A model generated the notes under the pieces. That model saw only the letters and a list, made by a program, of their open reading frames with translations, was not told the origin of the DNA and did not search any database. A stretch of DNA of 6,991 bases. It comes from Chloroflexota bacterium. Lineage in GTDB: Bacteria; Chloroflexota; Anaerolineae; Anaerolineales; JACQED01. How positions within the stretch are numbered: the stretch's first letter is position 1; each line of letters opens with the position of its first letter. The translations under genes were made by a program, and so were the position numbers. This document shows, one piece after another, positions 1 to 6,394 of the stretch. Location of the stretch: the NCBI GenBank assembly GCA_016200785.1, contig JACQED010000291.1, forward strand, positions 1 through 6,991, in the 5' to 3' direction.

Positions 1-753
1 CGGGTTCGGGTGCATCTCGATCAACAGACCATCCGCACCGGCGGCGACGGCCGCGCGCGAGATTTCGGCGACGATGTCGGAACGCCCGGCGGCGTGACTC
101 GGGTCGACGATCACCGGCAAGTCGCAGAGGCGGTGCATGGCGGGCACGGCGTTGATGTCGAGCGTGTAGCGCGTGACGGTTTCGAGGCCGCGCACGCCGC
201 GCTCGCACAGCACGACGCGCTCGTTGCCCCGACTGCGAATGTGATCCGCTGCGCCCAGCCATTCTTCGAGTCGCGCCGCATAACCGCGCTTCAACACGAC
301 GGGCTTGCCGCTCTCGCCGACTGCGTGCAGGAGAGGCGTGTTGTGCATGTTGCGCGTGCCGATCTGAAAGATGTCGGCGTACTGCGCCACGAGATCGACA
401 TCGGTGTGGGCGATGACCTCGGTGATGACGGGCAGCCCCACTTCGTCGCCGACCGCGCGCAGAATCTTCAACCCATCCACGCCGAGGCCTTGAAACGAAT
501 GCGGCGAGGTGCGCGGCTTGAACGCTCCGCCGCGCAGGACGCTGGCCCCAGCCTCTTTCGCCGCGCGGGCGGCGGCGCGCAACTGCGCCTCGGACTCGAC
601 CGAGCACGGCCCGGCCATCACGACGATCGCCGCGCCGCCGATCGTCAGCCCCGGCGCAAGCGCGAATGGCCGAGTCGCCGGCGGCTTCGCGTGGCCGATC
701 TCCCAGCGGATGAGATCGGAGTCGAGTTCGGGGTCGAAGTCAGGATTTTCCAT
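1..753 (-). CDS. aroF: 3-deoxy-7-phosphoheptulonate (DAHP) synthase, AroF/KDOP-synthase-like type, 3' end cut by window edge
   Basis: Condenses phosphoenolpyruvate with erythrose 4-phosphate, the first step of the cytosolic shikimate pathway to chorismate. The 251 visible residues contain the family motifs in order: MAGPCSVES (46-54, with the metal-ligand Cys50), FKPRTSPHSFQGLG (78-91), GTRNMHN (132-138), LKRG (154-157), CERG (183-186), DPSHAAGRS (217-225, metal-ligand His220) and IEMHPNP (245-251, metal-ligand Glu246). The last metal ligand, an Asp, would lie beyond the window. The ATG start is well fixed: an in-frame TGA lies at 763-765 and no ATG, GTG or TTG lies between. No clear Shine-Dalgarno sequence is visible. 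The N-terminal tail of about 40 residues is too short to hold the ferredoxin-like/ACT regulatory domain of Thermotoga-type enzymes, so feedback control by that domain is not expected. GTRNMHN differs slightly from the usual GARNMQN. The family call is very secure. Confidence 0.95.
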   Translation of the reverse strand, partial: MENPDFDPELDSDLIRWEIGHAKPPATRPFALAPGLTIGGAAIVVMAGPCSVESEAQLRAAARAAKEAGASVLRGGAFKPRTSPHSFQGLGVDGLKILRAVGDEVGLPVITEVIAHTDVDLVAQYADIFQIGTRNMHNTPLLHAVGESGKPVVLKRGYAARLEEWLGAADHIRSRGNERVVLCERGVRGLETVTRYTLDINAVPAMHRLCDLPVIVDPSHAAGRSDIVAEISRAAVAAGADGLLIEMHPNP

Positions 754-767
754 CAGCCGGACTCAAT

Positions 768-846
768 CACGAATGGCACGAATAGACGAATGGCGCGGAC
801 GATTCAATTCGCATTCGTGGCATTCGTCCCATTCGCGTCATTCGTG
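768..846. repeat. Degenerate ATTCGTG inverted repeat between mtnA and aroF
   Basis: On the plus strand the right arm (810-846) holds four spaced copies of a heptamer: ATTCGTG, ATTCGTC, ATTCGCG and ATTCGTG, each preceded by C or TC. The left arm (768-797) holds three copies in the opposite orientation (CACGAAT, CACGAAT, GACGAAT). The arms can pair imperfectly around a short AT-rich centre near 800-810. The repeat covers most of the 84-base gap and runs into the end of mtnA, supplying that gene's last codons and TGA stop. There is no T-run, so it is not a classical intrinsic terminator, but it could form an RNA hairpin that stabilises the upstream message or separates mtnA from aroF. Similar ATTCGTG-rich spacers are, from memory, common in some environmental bacterial genomes; this was not checked. 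Confidence 0.7.
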
Positions 847-1917
847 TTTTTCTGCGCCGATATACTCCCGAATCCTGCTCGGCTCGAAGATGCCCCGGTC
901 GGTCACAATGCCCGCGATCAACTCCGGCGGCGTGATGTCGAAGGCCGGGTAGTAGCCGTCAATGCCTTCCACCGCCGTGCGAATCTTGCCGGGCCGCCCG
1001 GTTTGCGGATCGATGCCGCGCGCGAAGAATATCTCGTCGGGCTTGCGCTCTTCAATCGGAATGTCTGCGCCGGTGGCCGTCTGCGGATCGGGGCCGTCGT
1101 AGCCGAGGACGTAGAACGGGAGATGGTGGTGATGCGCGGCGAGGGCGATCTGAAACGTCCCGATCTTATTTGTGATGTGCCCGTCGAGGGTGATGCGGTC
1201 GGCGGCGCAGATGAATTTGTCGATCACGCCGCGACTCATCAGGAAGGCGGGCATGTTGTCGGTGATCAGCGTGCAAGGAATGCCCATCTCTGTCGCGGTG
1301 GCGGCGGTCAGCCGCGCGCCCTGTAGATATGGGCGGGTCTCGGTCGGATACAGATGGACGCGCTTGCCCTGCTCTTTGGCAATCCACAGCATCCACGCCA
1401 ACGCCGCGCCCGCGAAACAGTGAGTCAGAATGCGGTCGCCGTCCGCGATCAACCCGGCGGCGAATTCGCCGCAGGCGCGGCTCACGCGGTTGCCGCGCTC
1501 GATCGCGCCGTTCACGAAATCCAGCACCGCCACGCCGGGAGACTCGTCCCCGTCCATCTTTGCCACGCCAACTGCCAGCGCTTGCGGGACGATGTGATGA
1601 AGGTCGTCGGCGGTGGGGCGGGTGGCGAGGAGGCGGACGGCGGCGGCGCGCAGGGCGGCGCGTCGATCGGCGGCGGCGCGATGGGAATTTTGGAAAGCGG
1701 CGAGGGCGAGGCCGAGGCCGGCGGCATAAGCGAGGGGCGGGCCGCCCTGCACGACCATCTCCTCAATTGCGAGCGCGACTTCCTCCGCAGTGTAGCATTC
1801 GATGTATTCGGTGGCGAAAGGGTACAGGCGGCGGTCGAGCAGAATCACCGCGCCGCGCTCGGCGTCGTAGCGGAGGGTGTTGAAGCGGTCGGCGAGGAGA
1901 GCCGGGCACTCGGTCAT
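838..1917 (-). CDS. mtnA: MtnA-type aldose-1-phosphate isomerase (methylthioribose-1-phosphate isomerase family)
   Basis: A 359-residue protein of the eIF2B-like isomerase family, which converts 5-methylthioribose 1-phosphate (or 5-deoxyribose 1-phosphate) to the matching ribulose phosphate in the cytosol. Visible motifs: TRPTADDL (99-106), ILTHC with the catalytic Cys167, ETRPYLQGARLT (193-204), TDNMPAFLM (219-227), AADRI with the catalytic Asp240, TNKIGT (249-254) and IPIEER (286-291). Length is normal for the family. The usual N-terminal loop RGAPAIG is replaced by QGGPPLA (57-63), losing an Arg that in characterised MtnA helps hold the phosphate; substrate preference may therefore differ. 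A run of four His lies at 262-265. The ATG overlaps the TGA of the upstream membrane-protein gene by 4 bases (ATGA), indicating translational coupling; no Shine-Dalgarno sequence is seen. The family is secure, the exact substrate is not. Confidence 0.88.
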   Translation of the reverse strand: MTECPALLADRFNTLRYDAERGAVILLDRRLYPFATEYIECYTAEEVALAIEEMVVQGGPPLAYAAGLGLALAAFQNSHRAAADRRAALRAAAVRLLATRPTADDLHHIVPQALAVGVAKMDGDESPGVAVLDFVNGAIERGNRVSRACGEFAAGLIADGDRILTHCFAGAALAWMLWIAKEQGKRVHLYPTETRPYLQGARLTAATATEMGIPCTLITDNMPAFLMSRGVIDKFICAADRITLDGHITNKIGTFQIALAAHHHHLPFYVLGYDGPDPQTATGADIPIEERKPDEIFFARGIDPQTGRPGKIRTAVEGIDGYYPAFDITPPELIAGIVTDRGIFEPSRIREYIGAEKHE

Positions 1918-2915
1918 GGCGAGGAAAAATCGGATTCGGCGCGATTCTTTACGACAGTGAGAATGTGATGCTGAATATCGCGCAGGAGAAAGTCAGTCCA
2001 CAAGTGACCGTACCAGTTGAAGTGTGTCGAAAGGCGATAGGTGCTGATCAGGTGCAGAGCCACCGTGCCGTCGCCACGCGGTTCGATGACGTAACTGTCG
2101 TCCACCATGTCGAAATATTTGCCGCCGATCTCTCCGAGCGGAAGCGGCGAGTGGACGCGGCTGGTGTCGGCTTTGAGCAGGACGGTGAAGCCGTGATCGG
2201 GTCGCCAGTCGCTGATCGTACCCGCGAAAGCCAGGCCATCTTCCCACTGGCCGTAGCGAAACCCGCCCATGCCCGGATTCGAGAGCCGGGCCTCCATCGG
2301 GCGCGGCAGGCCGGCGATGTGAAATAGACTCACCGGCCGCTCGCCCTCGCCGATCTCTGGCAGGCGAATGATATTGAGCCAGATGGCGCGCGGGTCAGCG
2401 TGAACGATCGTCGTCGTCTCGACGCGCCGCAGTTCATCGTGGGTGGGGATGCGGTTTTCGATTGGCGTGAGGATGTACGGCGAGAGCAGGACGAGCACCA
2501 TCAAACCGGCCGGTGGGCCGGAGAGCCGATTGCGAATGGCGAAGATCAGGCAGAAGACCGCGCCGCCGATGCTGGAGATGATAAGAAAGATCGGCAGGGC
2601 CATGACGACGCAGAACCACGCTTCCCACGCCAGCACCGCGACGGCCACGCAGAACAACCCGCACGACAGCCACGGCGCGAAGATGGCGTACAGCCAGTTG
2701 GTGCGCAGATTCGCGGGAGCGAGGAACATAGTGAGCGCGCCCTGCGCAAACGGGACGCCGACGAGGAAGCCGATCGTCATCACGCCGAACCAGTCCGGCA
2801 CGGGCAATGAATCCTTGAAGAGGTAGCGCGCCAGCAGGCCGTAGATGATCGCGCCGCCGACGCTGACCAACGAGAGAATGGCGGTGGAGACGAGGGCGCG
2901 ATTGAATTTAGGCAT
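1914..2915 (-). CDS. Five-helix membrane protein with C-terminal SRPBCC (polyketide cyclase-like) domain
   Basis: A 333-residue protein of unknown function. Hydrophobic segments lie at about 8-31, 43-66, 74-97, 99-127 and 134-151, predicting five membrane helices. The soluble part, about 162-325, has the look of an SRPBCC/START-like ligand-binding domain: it opens with a VETTTIVHADPRAIWLNI stretch and continues with alternating strands, ending in a long amphipathic helix (about 299-324) rich in Trp and His. The reading frame stays open upstream to 3167, but that part only shadows the preceding gene. The ATG at 2915 is chosen because GGGGGAG (2923-2929 on the plus strand as CTCCCCC) lies 7 bases ahead, and because hydrophobic sequence begins at once. 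It overlaps the amidohydrolase by 8 bases and mtnA by 4. The domain call rests on pattern recognition only. A role in binding or moving a lipid or quinone is speculation. Confidence 0.75.
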   Translation of the reverse strand: MPKFNRALVSTAILSLVSVGGAIIYGLLARYLFKDSLPVPDWFGVMTIGFLVGVPFAQGALTMFLAPANLRTNWLYAIFAPWLSCGLFCVAVAVLAWEAWFCVVMALPIFLIISSIGGAVFCLIFAIRNRLSGPPAGLMVLVLLSPYILTPIENRIPTHDELRRVETTTIVHADPRAIWLNIIRLPEIGEGERPVSLFHIAGLPRPMEARLSNPGMGGFRYGQWEDGLAFAGTISDWRPDHGFTVLLKADTSRVHSPLPLGEIGGKYFDMVDDSYVIEPRGDGTVALHLISTYRLSTHFNWYGHLWTDFLLRDIQHHILTVVKNRAESDFSSP

Positions 2916-3852
2916 GATCGATCTCCCCCAGCGGCATCGGCGAATCCAGCAGAGCGCGGATCGAATCGGCTGGCACGGTCGCGGCGTGCAGAGCGATGGC
3001 CGCTTCCGCCTCCTCGCGCACGTCCAGCGATGGACTCGACGAGAGACTGTCGGTGCCGAGTGCGACCGCGACTCCGGCGGCAAGAAATTTTTCCAGCGGC
3101 ATTCGTCGGCAACGAAGACGGGCGTTGCTGCGCGGGCAGTGCGCGACCGTCGAGCCGGAACGGGCAATGCGAGCGATGTCGTCGTCGCTCACCTCGACGC
3201 AGTGGACGAGCAGAGGGCGGGCTTCGAGCACGCCGAGGTCTTCGAGATAGGCGATGGGCGAGAGGCCGGGAATTGGAAAATCGGGAAAGTTGAACGCGCG
3301 TTGATATTCACGAAAGTCGCCCGTGCCGTTCACCAGCAATTCAATTTCCGCGGGACTCTCGGCGGCATGAACGCACAGCGGCACGCTTTCGGCAACGCAC
3401 CACCGCGCGCCCTCGCGAAACAGATCGGGATGGCACGAATACAGGGCGTGAACGCTCAGGCCGACGCGCATCACGCCCTCGCGCCTGCGCCACTCGTTGA
3501 TCTTCCTCCGCGCATCGCTCAATCGGCCAAGCGCTTCGTCGCCGTTGAGGCCGAGGACTTCGTAATAGACGATTCCGTTCAAGCCGCCATCGAGCAATGG
3601 CCCGACGCTCTCGCCCGTCGCCGTGATGTCGCCGACAACCGTCGTCCCGCTGGCGCGCAGCGTCTCGATGCCCGCCTCGACGGCGGCGCGAAACGGCGCC
3701 ATCCCCTGCGGCGCAATGTCGCGCCGCGCGTTGATCAGTTCGATGATCCATGGGACGAACGACGCCCCGCTGTCGGGCGGGCACAGGTGCGCGAAACAGC
3801 CGAGTTCGAGGTGGGTGTGGGCGTTGACAAGGGAAGATGAGGAATCAGCCAC
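2908..3852 (-). CDS. Metal-dependent amidohydrolase, aminofutalosine deaminase (MqnX)-like, lacking the usual beta-sandwich ends
   Basis: A 314-residue protein of the TrzN/SsnA/MqnX/MTA-deaminase group of amidohydrolases, which remove an amino group from a ring. Metal ligands are visible: NAHTH (His12, His14), VHAAES (His162), LLVHC (His217) and GTDS (Asp268). Other family signatures are SVHALYSC (133-140) and AHCPRSNARL (237-246). The form NAHTHLEL resembles aminofutalosine deaminases, and mqnC in the same operon supports that reading; 5'-deoxyadenosine or methylthioadenosine deaminase is the main alternative. The start is GTG at 3852: an in-frame TGA lies 6 bases upstream and no other start fits. 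Unlike the roughly 400-residue relatives, the HxH motif falls only 12 residues from the start and the protein ends soon after the last barrel strand, so both segments of the composite beta-sandwich are missing. It overlaps the dehydrogenase by 8 bases. Confidence 0.85.
   Translation of the reverse strand: MADSSSSLVNAHTHLELGCFAHLCPPDSGASFVPWIIELINARRDIAPQGMAPFRAAVEAGIETLRASGTTVVGDITATGESVGPLLDGGLNGIVYYEVLGLNGDEALGRLSDARRKINEWRRREGVMRVGLSVHALYSCHPDLFREGARWCVAESVPLCVHAAESPAEIELLVNGTGDFREYQRAFNFPDFPIPGLSPIAYLEDLGVLEARPLLVHCVEVSDDDIARIARSGSTVAHCPRSNARLRCRRMPLEKFLAAGVAVALGTDSLSSSPSLDVREEAEAAIALHAATVPADSIRALLDSPMPLGEIDHA
2923..2929 (-). promoter_or_regulatory. Ribosome binding site deciding the start of the membrane-protein gene
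   Basis: The minus strand reads GGGGGAG seven bases ahead of the ATG at 2915. It lies inside the end of the amidohydrolase gene. It favours the short form of the membrane protein over the longer open frame reaching to 3167. Confidence 0.7.
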
Positions 3853-4846
3853 AGGTCAACACAATCTTCCCGAACTGCCGCCCCTGCGCCATCCGCATCA
3901 GCGCCTCGCGCCCTTGCGCCAGCGGCCAGACCGAGTCGATGACTGGTTTCAACTTGCGTTCGTTGACTATCTTGAGCATCGCGCCAAAATCGCTCGGGCT
4001 GCCCATCGTCGAGCCGAGGATGCTCAGTTGATTCCAGTACACCGTTCGCAGATCGAAACTCGGCGGGGGGCCGCCCGTCGCGCCGAAAGTGACGAGCCGC
4101 CCGCCGAGCCTCAACGCGTGAATGCTCCGGGCGAATAACTCCCCGCCCACACTCTCGACGACAACATCCACGCCTTCGCCCCCGCTCCATTCGCGCGCCG
4201 CCTTGTCCCAATCGCCACTGCGCGAGTTCACACCGAAGTCCGCGCCCAGCGCCAACGCCCGTTCGAGTTTCTCGTCCGAGGTCGAAGTGACCATCACCAT
4301 TGCCCCCGCGAGTTTGGCGAATTGCAGGGCCAAGATGGCAACGCCCCCGCCGATGCCGTGGATCAGCACATGCTCACCGCGCTGGAGTGTTGCCCGCGAG
4401 AAGAGAACGCGATAAGCGGTGAGGCCGGCCAGCGGGAGCGCGCCGGCCTCTTCCCACGTGAGATGTGGCGGCTTGGGGAAAACATTCTCGGCGGGAACGA
4501 CGATGAATTCGGCGAACGTCCCATCGCGCGGGTTGCCGAGGATGGTGAACTGCGATGAATATGCTTCTTCGCGCTCGCCCCAGTCGAACGAAGGATTGAT
4601 GACGACCTCCGCGCCGGGCGCGAGGCCGGTCGCGCCGGGGCCGAGGGATTCGACAACGCCCGTGCCGTCCGAGCCGAGGATGAATGATCCCTGCCACCCG
4701 CGAATGAATTGCCACAGATCGCGGTGATTGAGCGCGGCGGCTTTGAGGCGAATCAATGCCTCGCCAGGGCCGGGGCGAGGCTCGGGGACTTCGGAGGTTT
4801 CGAGTTGGTCGAGAGGGATGGGGGAGGAGAGTCTAAGAGCCTTCAA
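3845..4846 (-). CDS. Zinc-free medium-chain dehydrogenase/reductase (quinone oxidoreductase-like), TTG start
   Basis: A 333-residue NAD(P)H-dependent oxidoreductase of the medium-chain family. The N-terminal catalytic fold includes AAALNHRDLW (36-45) and LGSDGTGVVE (57-66), where zinc alcohol dehydrogenases would carry Cys-x-x-Asp and Gly-His-Glu. The nucleotide-binding Rossmann motif is GIGGGVA (164-170), followed by TSTSDEKLERALALGAD. GKIVL (326-330) closes the fold. The only Cys is residue 332, so neither catalytic nor structural zinc can be bound in the normal way. The frame is open to 5047 but the family starts at MKALRL, which places the start at TTG 4846; GAGGTGG lies 12 bases ahead. 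The start overlaps the small upstream gene by 14 bases. The family call is secure; the substrate (quinone, enone, aldehyde) is unknown. In this operon a quinone-related step is conceivable but unproven. Confidence 0.87.
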   Translation of the reverse strand: MKALRLSSPIPLDQLETSEVPEPRPGPGEALIRLKAAALNHRDLWQFIRGWQGSFILGSDGTGVVESLGPGATGLAPGAEVVINPSFDWGEREEAYSSQFTILGNPRDGTFAEFIVVPAENVFPKPPHLTWEEAGALPLAGLTAYRVLFSRATLQRGEHVLIHGIGGGVAILALQFAKLAGAMVMVTSTSDEKLERALALGADFGVNSRSGDWDKAAREWSGGEGVDVVVESVGGELFARSIHALRLGGRLVTFGATGGPPPSFDLRTVYWNQLSILGSTMGSPSDFGAMLKIVNERKLKPVIDSVWPLAQGREALMRMAQGRQFGKIVLTCG

Positions 4847-5087
4847 CTTGTTGAATGTCCACCTCAAACTCGACTTCCTCGGTTTGATCCCAGAAGTCTC
4901 CGAGATCATGCTCGTCCCAAAACTCGCCCATTTCGACGTAGGAACGACTCCGGGAAAGTGAACTGCGTGCCGGTTTCTTCCGACAGACGTGGATCGGCTT
5001 CTCCCACGCCGCATCGTCGTCGGCTTCGGCGATCGCAAGAGCATCAATCTGTTCGTCCGTGAGAGGAGGATCAGGCTTGCGCTTCAT
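4833..5087 (-). CDS. Small acidic protein resembling CopG-family antitoxins, orphan
   Basis: An 84-residue protein. Residues 1-35 (MKRKPDPPLTDEQIDALAIA, then an acidic EADDDAAW stretch ending PIHV) resemble the leader of some BrnA/CopG-like antitoxins. Residues 53-79 are strongly acidic and contain HDLGDFWDQTEEVEFEVD (60-77), a pattern typical of another CopG antitoxin group. The join (about 36-52, Ser/Arg-rich) fits neither well, and the DNA-binding ribbon-helix-helix part expected after the acidic segment is absent. No toxin gene adjoins it. ATG at 5087 is 19 bases behind mqnC, with no well-placed Shine-Dalgarno sequence, and the TAG stop lies inside the next gene. It may be a degenerate antitoxin or a fused remnant. 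The coding status is likely, since protein-level patterns are conserved; the family call is from memory and moderate. Confidence 0.6.
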   Translation of the reverse strand: MKRKPDPPLTDEQIDALAIAEADDDAAWEKPIHVCRKKPARSSLSRSRSYVEMGEFWDEHDLGDFWDQTEEVEFEVDIQQVEGS

Positions 5088-5106
5088 CAGGAAATTCGCG
5101 CCATCC

Positions 5107-6318
5107 TCAATTTAGCACAGCCAACGGAATGACATTCTCCGCTTCCACTACCTTCTCCGGCGGCAAGTCCTCGTCGCCGTCGCGATACTCGCGCATGATT
5201 TCGTAACGAGTGTTCCGCTGGGCCGGGACGAAACCCGCCTCCCGAATCTGGCGGTGGATTTCGTGCACCGTCATCATCGGGCTGACTTTGGTCGGCGCGC
5301 CGGCCGCCGAGACGACGTTCTCCTCGATCATCGTCGAACCAAAATCGTCACAGCCGAAGTGGAGCGCCACCTGCCCCACCTTCGCGCCCTGCGTCGGCCA
5401 CGAGGCTGAGAGGTGCGGAATATTGTCGAGGAAGATGCGCGCCATCACCGTATGCCGGAGATACTCCTGCGGCGTCGCGCCGAACAGGTCGCGCCGCTTA
5501 CTGCGTCCGAGAGGTGTGTTCTCGATCTGCACCGTCCACGAAATGAAGGCGTTGAAACCCCGACTGCCGATGGCGAGCGAGTCGTCCTGCGTATCGCGCA
5601 ATCGCTGGAAGTGATTCATCCGATGGCGCGGTGTTTCGGTGAAGCCGATGACCATGGTGGCCGTCGTCGTCAGATCGAGGCGATGGGCGACTTTCATCAC
5701 GCCCAGCCAATTGGCGGTTTTGATTTTCTTCGGGCTGACGAGGTTGCGAATCTCGTCGTCGAGAATCTCCCCGCCGCCGCCCGGCAATCCGGCCAACCCG
5801 ACCGCTTTGAGTTCGGTCAGCACCTCCTCCCACGACTTGCCGGAGATGTTTGCCATGAATTCGATCTCCGAAGGTGAGAAGGCGTCAATTTCGATCTGAG
5901 GGAAAGTCCGGTGAATCCAGCCGACGAGGTCGGTGTAATACTCAAACGGCAGATCGGGATTGTGCCCGCCCTGCATGAGAATACGCGTCGCGCCGAGTTG
6001 CCGGGCTTCTTCGATTTTCCTGCCCAAGACCTCTTTCGAGTTCACGTAGGCTTTAGCGTCGGTCGAGCGCGGCGTGTAGAAGTTGCAGAACTGGCAATCG
6101 GTTACGCAGACGTTGGTGTAGTTGATGTTGCGGTCAATGAGATATGACACCACGTCGCCGGGGTTGATCTGCTGGCGGCGCGCGTTGGCCGCCTCGGCCA
6201 GATCGAGCAGTTCGGCCTGCTCGTAGAGCAGAAGCCCCTCCTCGTACGAGATGCGCTCTCCGGCGTGGACTTTTTCGAGAATGTGCTCGATAGTTTTGGT
6301 GTGGCCGTTGTTGGACAT
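5107..6318 (-). CDS. mqnC: Cyclic dehypoxanthine futalosine synthase, radical SAM enzyme MqnC
   Basis: A 403-residue cytosolic radical SAM enzyme that cyclises dehypoxanthine futalosine in the futalosine route to menaquinone, releasing 5'-deoxyadenosine. The cluster-binding motif CVTDCQFC is at 71-78 (Cys71, Cys75, Cys78) preceded by RNINYTNV, which favours MqnC over MqnE or CofH. Further family features are QGGHNPDLPFEYY (116-128), GLPGGGGEIL (177-186), the MNHFQRLRDTQDDS stretch (234-247), FISWTVQIENTPL (258-270) and REAGFVPAQRNTRYE (359-373). The length is slightly above the usual 360-390. The ATG at 6318 is supported by AGGAGAGG seven bases upstream. This is the first gene of the inferred operon. 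An MqnE or CofH relative is the only alternative and is less likely. Confidence 0.93.
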   Translation of the reverse strand: MSNNGHTKTIEHILEKVHAGERISYEEGLLLYEQAELLDLAEAANARRQQINPGDVVSYLIDRNINYTNVCVTDCQFCNFYTPRSTDAKAYVNSKEVLGRKIEEARQLGATRILMQGGHNPDLPFEYYTDLVGWIHRTFPQIEIDAFSPSEIEFMANISGKSWEEVLTELKAVGLAGLPGGGGEILDDEIRNLVSPKKIKTANWLGVMKVAHRLDLTTTATMVIGFTETPRHRMNHFQRLRDTQDDSLAIGSRGFNAFISWTVQIENTPLGRSKRRDLFGATPQEYLRHTVMARIFLDNIPHLSASWPTQGAKVGQVALHFGCDDFGSTMIEENVVSAAGAPTKVSPMMTVHEIHRQIREAGFVPAQRNTRYEIMREYRDGDEDLPPEKVVEAENVIPLAVLN

Positions 6319-6325
6319 CGAGATA

Positions 6326-6333
6326 CCTCTCCT
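6326..6333 (-). promoter_or_regulatory. Strong ribosome binding site of mqnC
   Basis: The minus strand reads AGGAGAGG seven bases ahead of the mqnC ATG. It is the strongest Shine-Dalgarno sequence noticed in the window and fixes the start at 6318. Confidence 0.85.
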
Positions 6334-6344
6334 GTACTCTGGCG

Positions 6345-6374
6345 AAGATAAGCCTTAAAGTGCCTTCGACACAA
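6345..6374 (-). promoter_or_regulatory. Weak sigma-70-like promoter candidate for mqnC
   Basis: On the minus strand TTGTGT (6369-6374) and TATCTT (6345-6350) are separated by 18 bases. They match the -35 and -10 consensus at about three and four of six positions. The site would give a short leader that includes the ribosome binding site. The match is modest and could be chance. Confidence 0.25.
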
Positions 6375-6383
6375 ATGATACGC

Positions 6384-6394
6384 CCGGTCACCGG
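6384..6394. promoter_or_regulatory. Short palindrome CCGGT-C-ACCGG, possible operator
   Basis: A perfect 5+1+5 inverted repeat lies ten bases upstream of the promoter candidate for mqnC. Pairing does not extend further. Position suits a regulator site, but a short GC-rich palindrome is weak evidence. Confidence 0.25.

Noticed and set aside
10..1326. Long plus-strand open frame of 438 codons
   Set aside because: It runs antisense across aroF, the repeat and mtnA, is Arg/Ala/Asp-rich, and shows no family motif; it is a by-product of high-GC codon use.
1610..1730. GGC/GGCG-rich tract suggesting a simple repeat
   Set aside because: It is the Ala/Arg-rich helical part of mtnA written in GC-rich codons, not a separate repeat.
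2916..3167. N-terminal extension of the membrane-protein frame
   Set aside because: It overlaps the amidohydrolase out of frame, is Arg/Ser/Pro-rich, and a good ribosome binding site marks the ATG at 2915.
2845..3840. Plus-strand open frame of 331 codons
   Set aside because: It is antisense to the amidohydrolase, whose metal-binding motifs are unmistakable, and has no recognisable protein pattern.
4847..5047. N-terminal extension of the dehydrogenase frame
   Set aside because: It overlaps the small antitoxin-like gene, is unlike the family, and relatives begin at the residues following the TTG at 4846.
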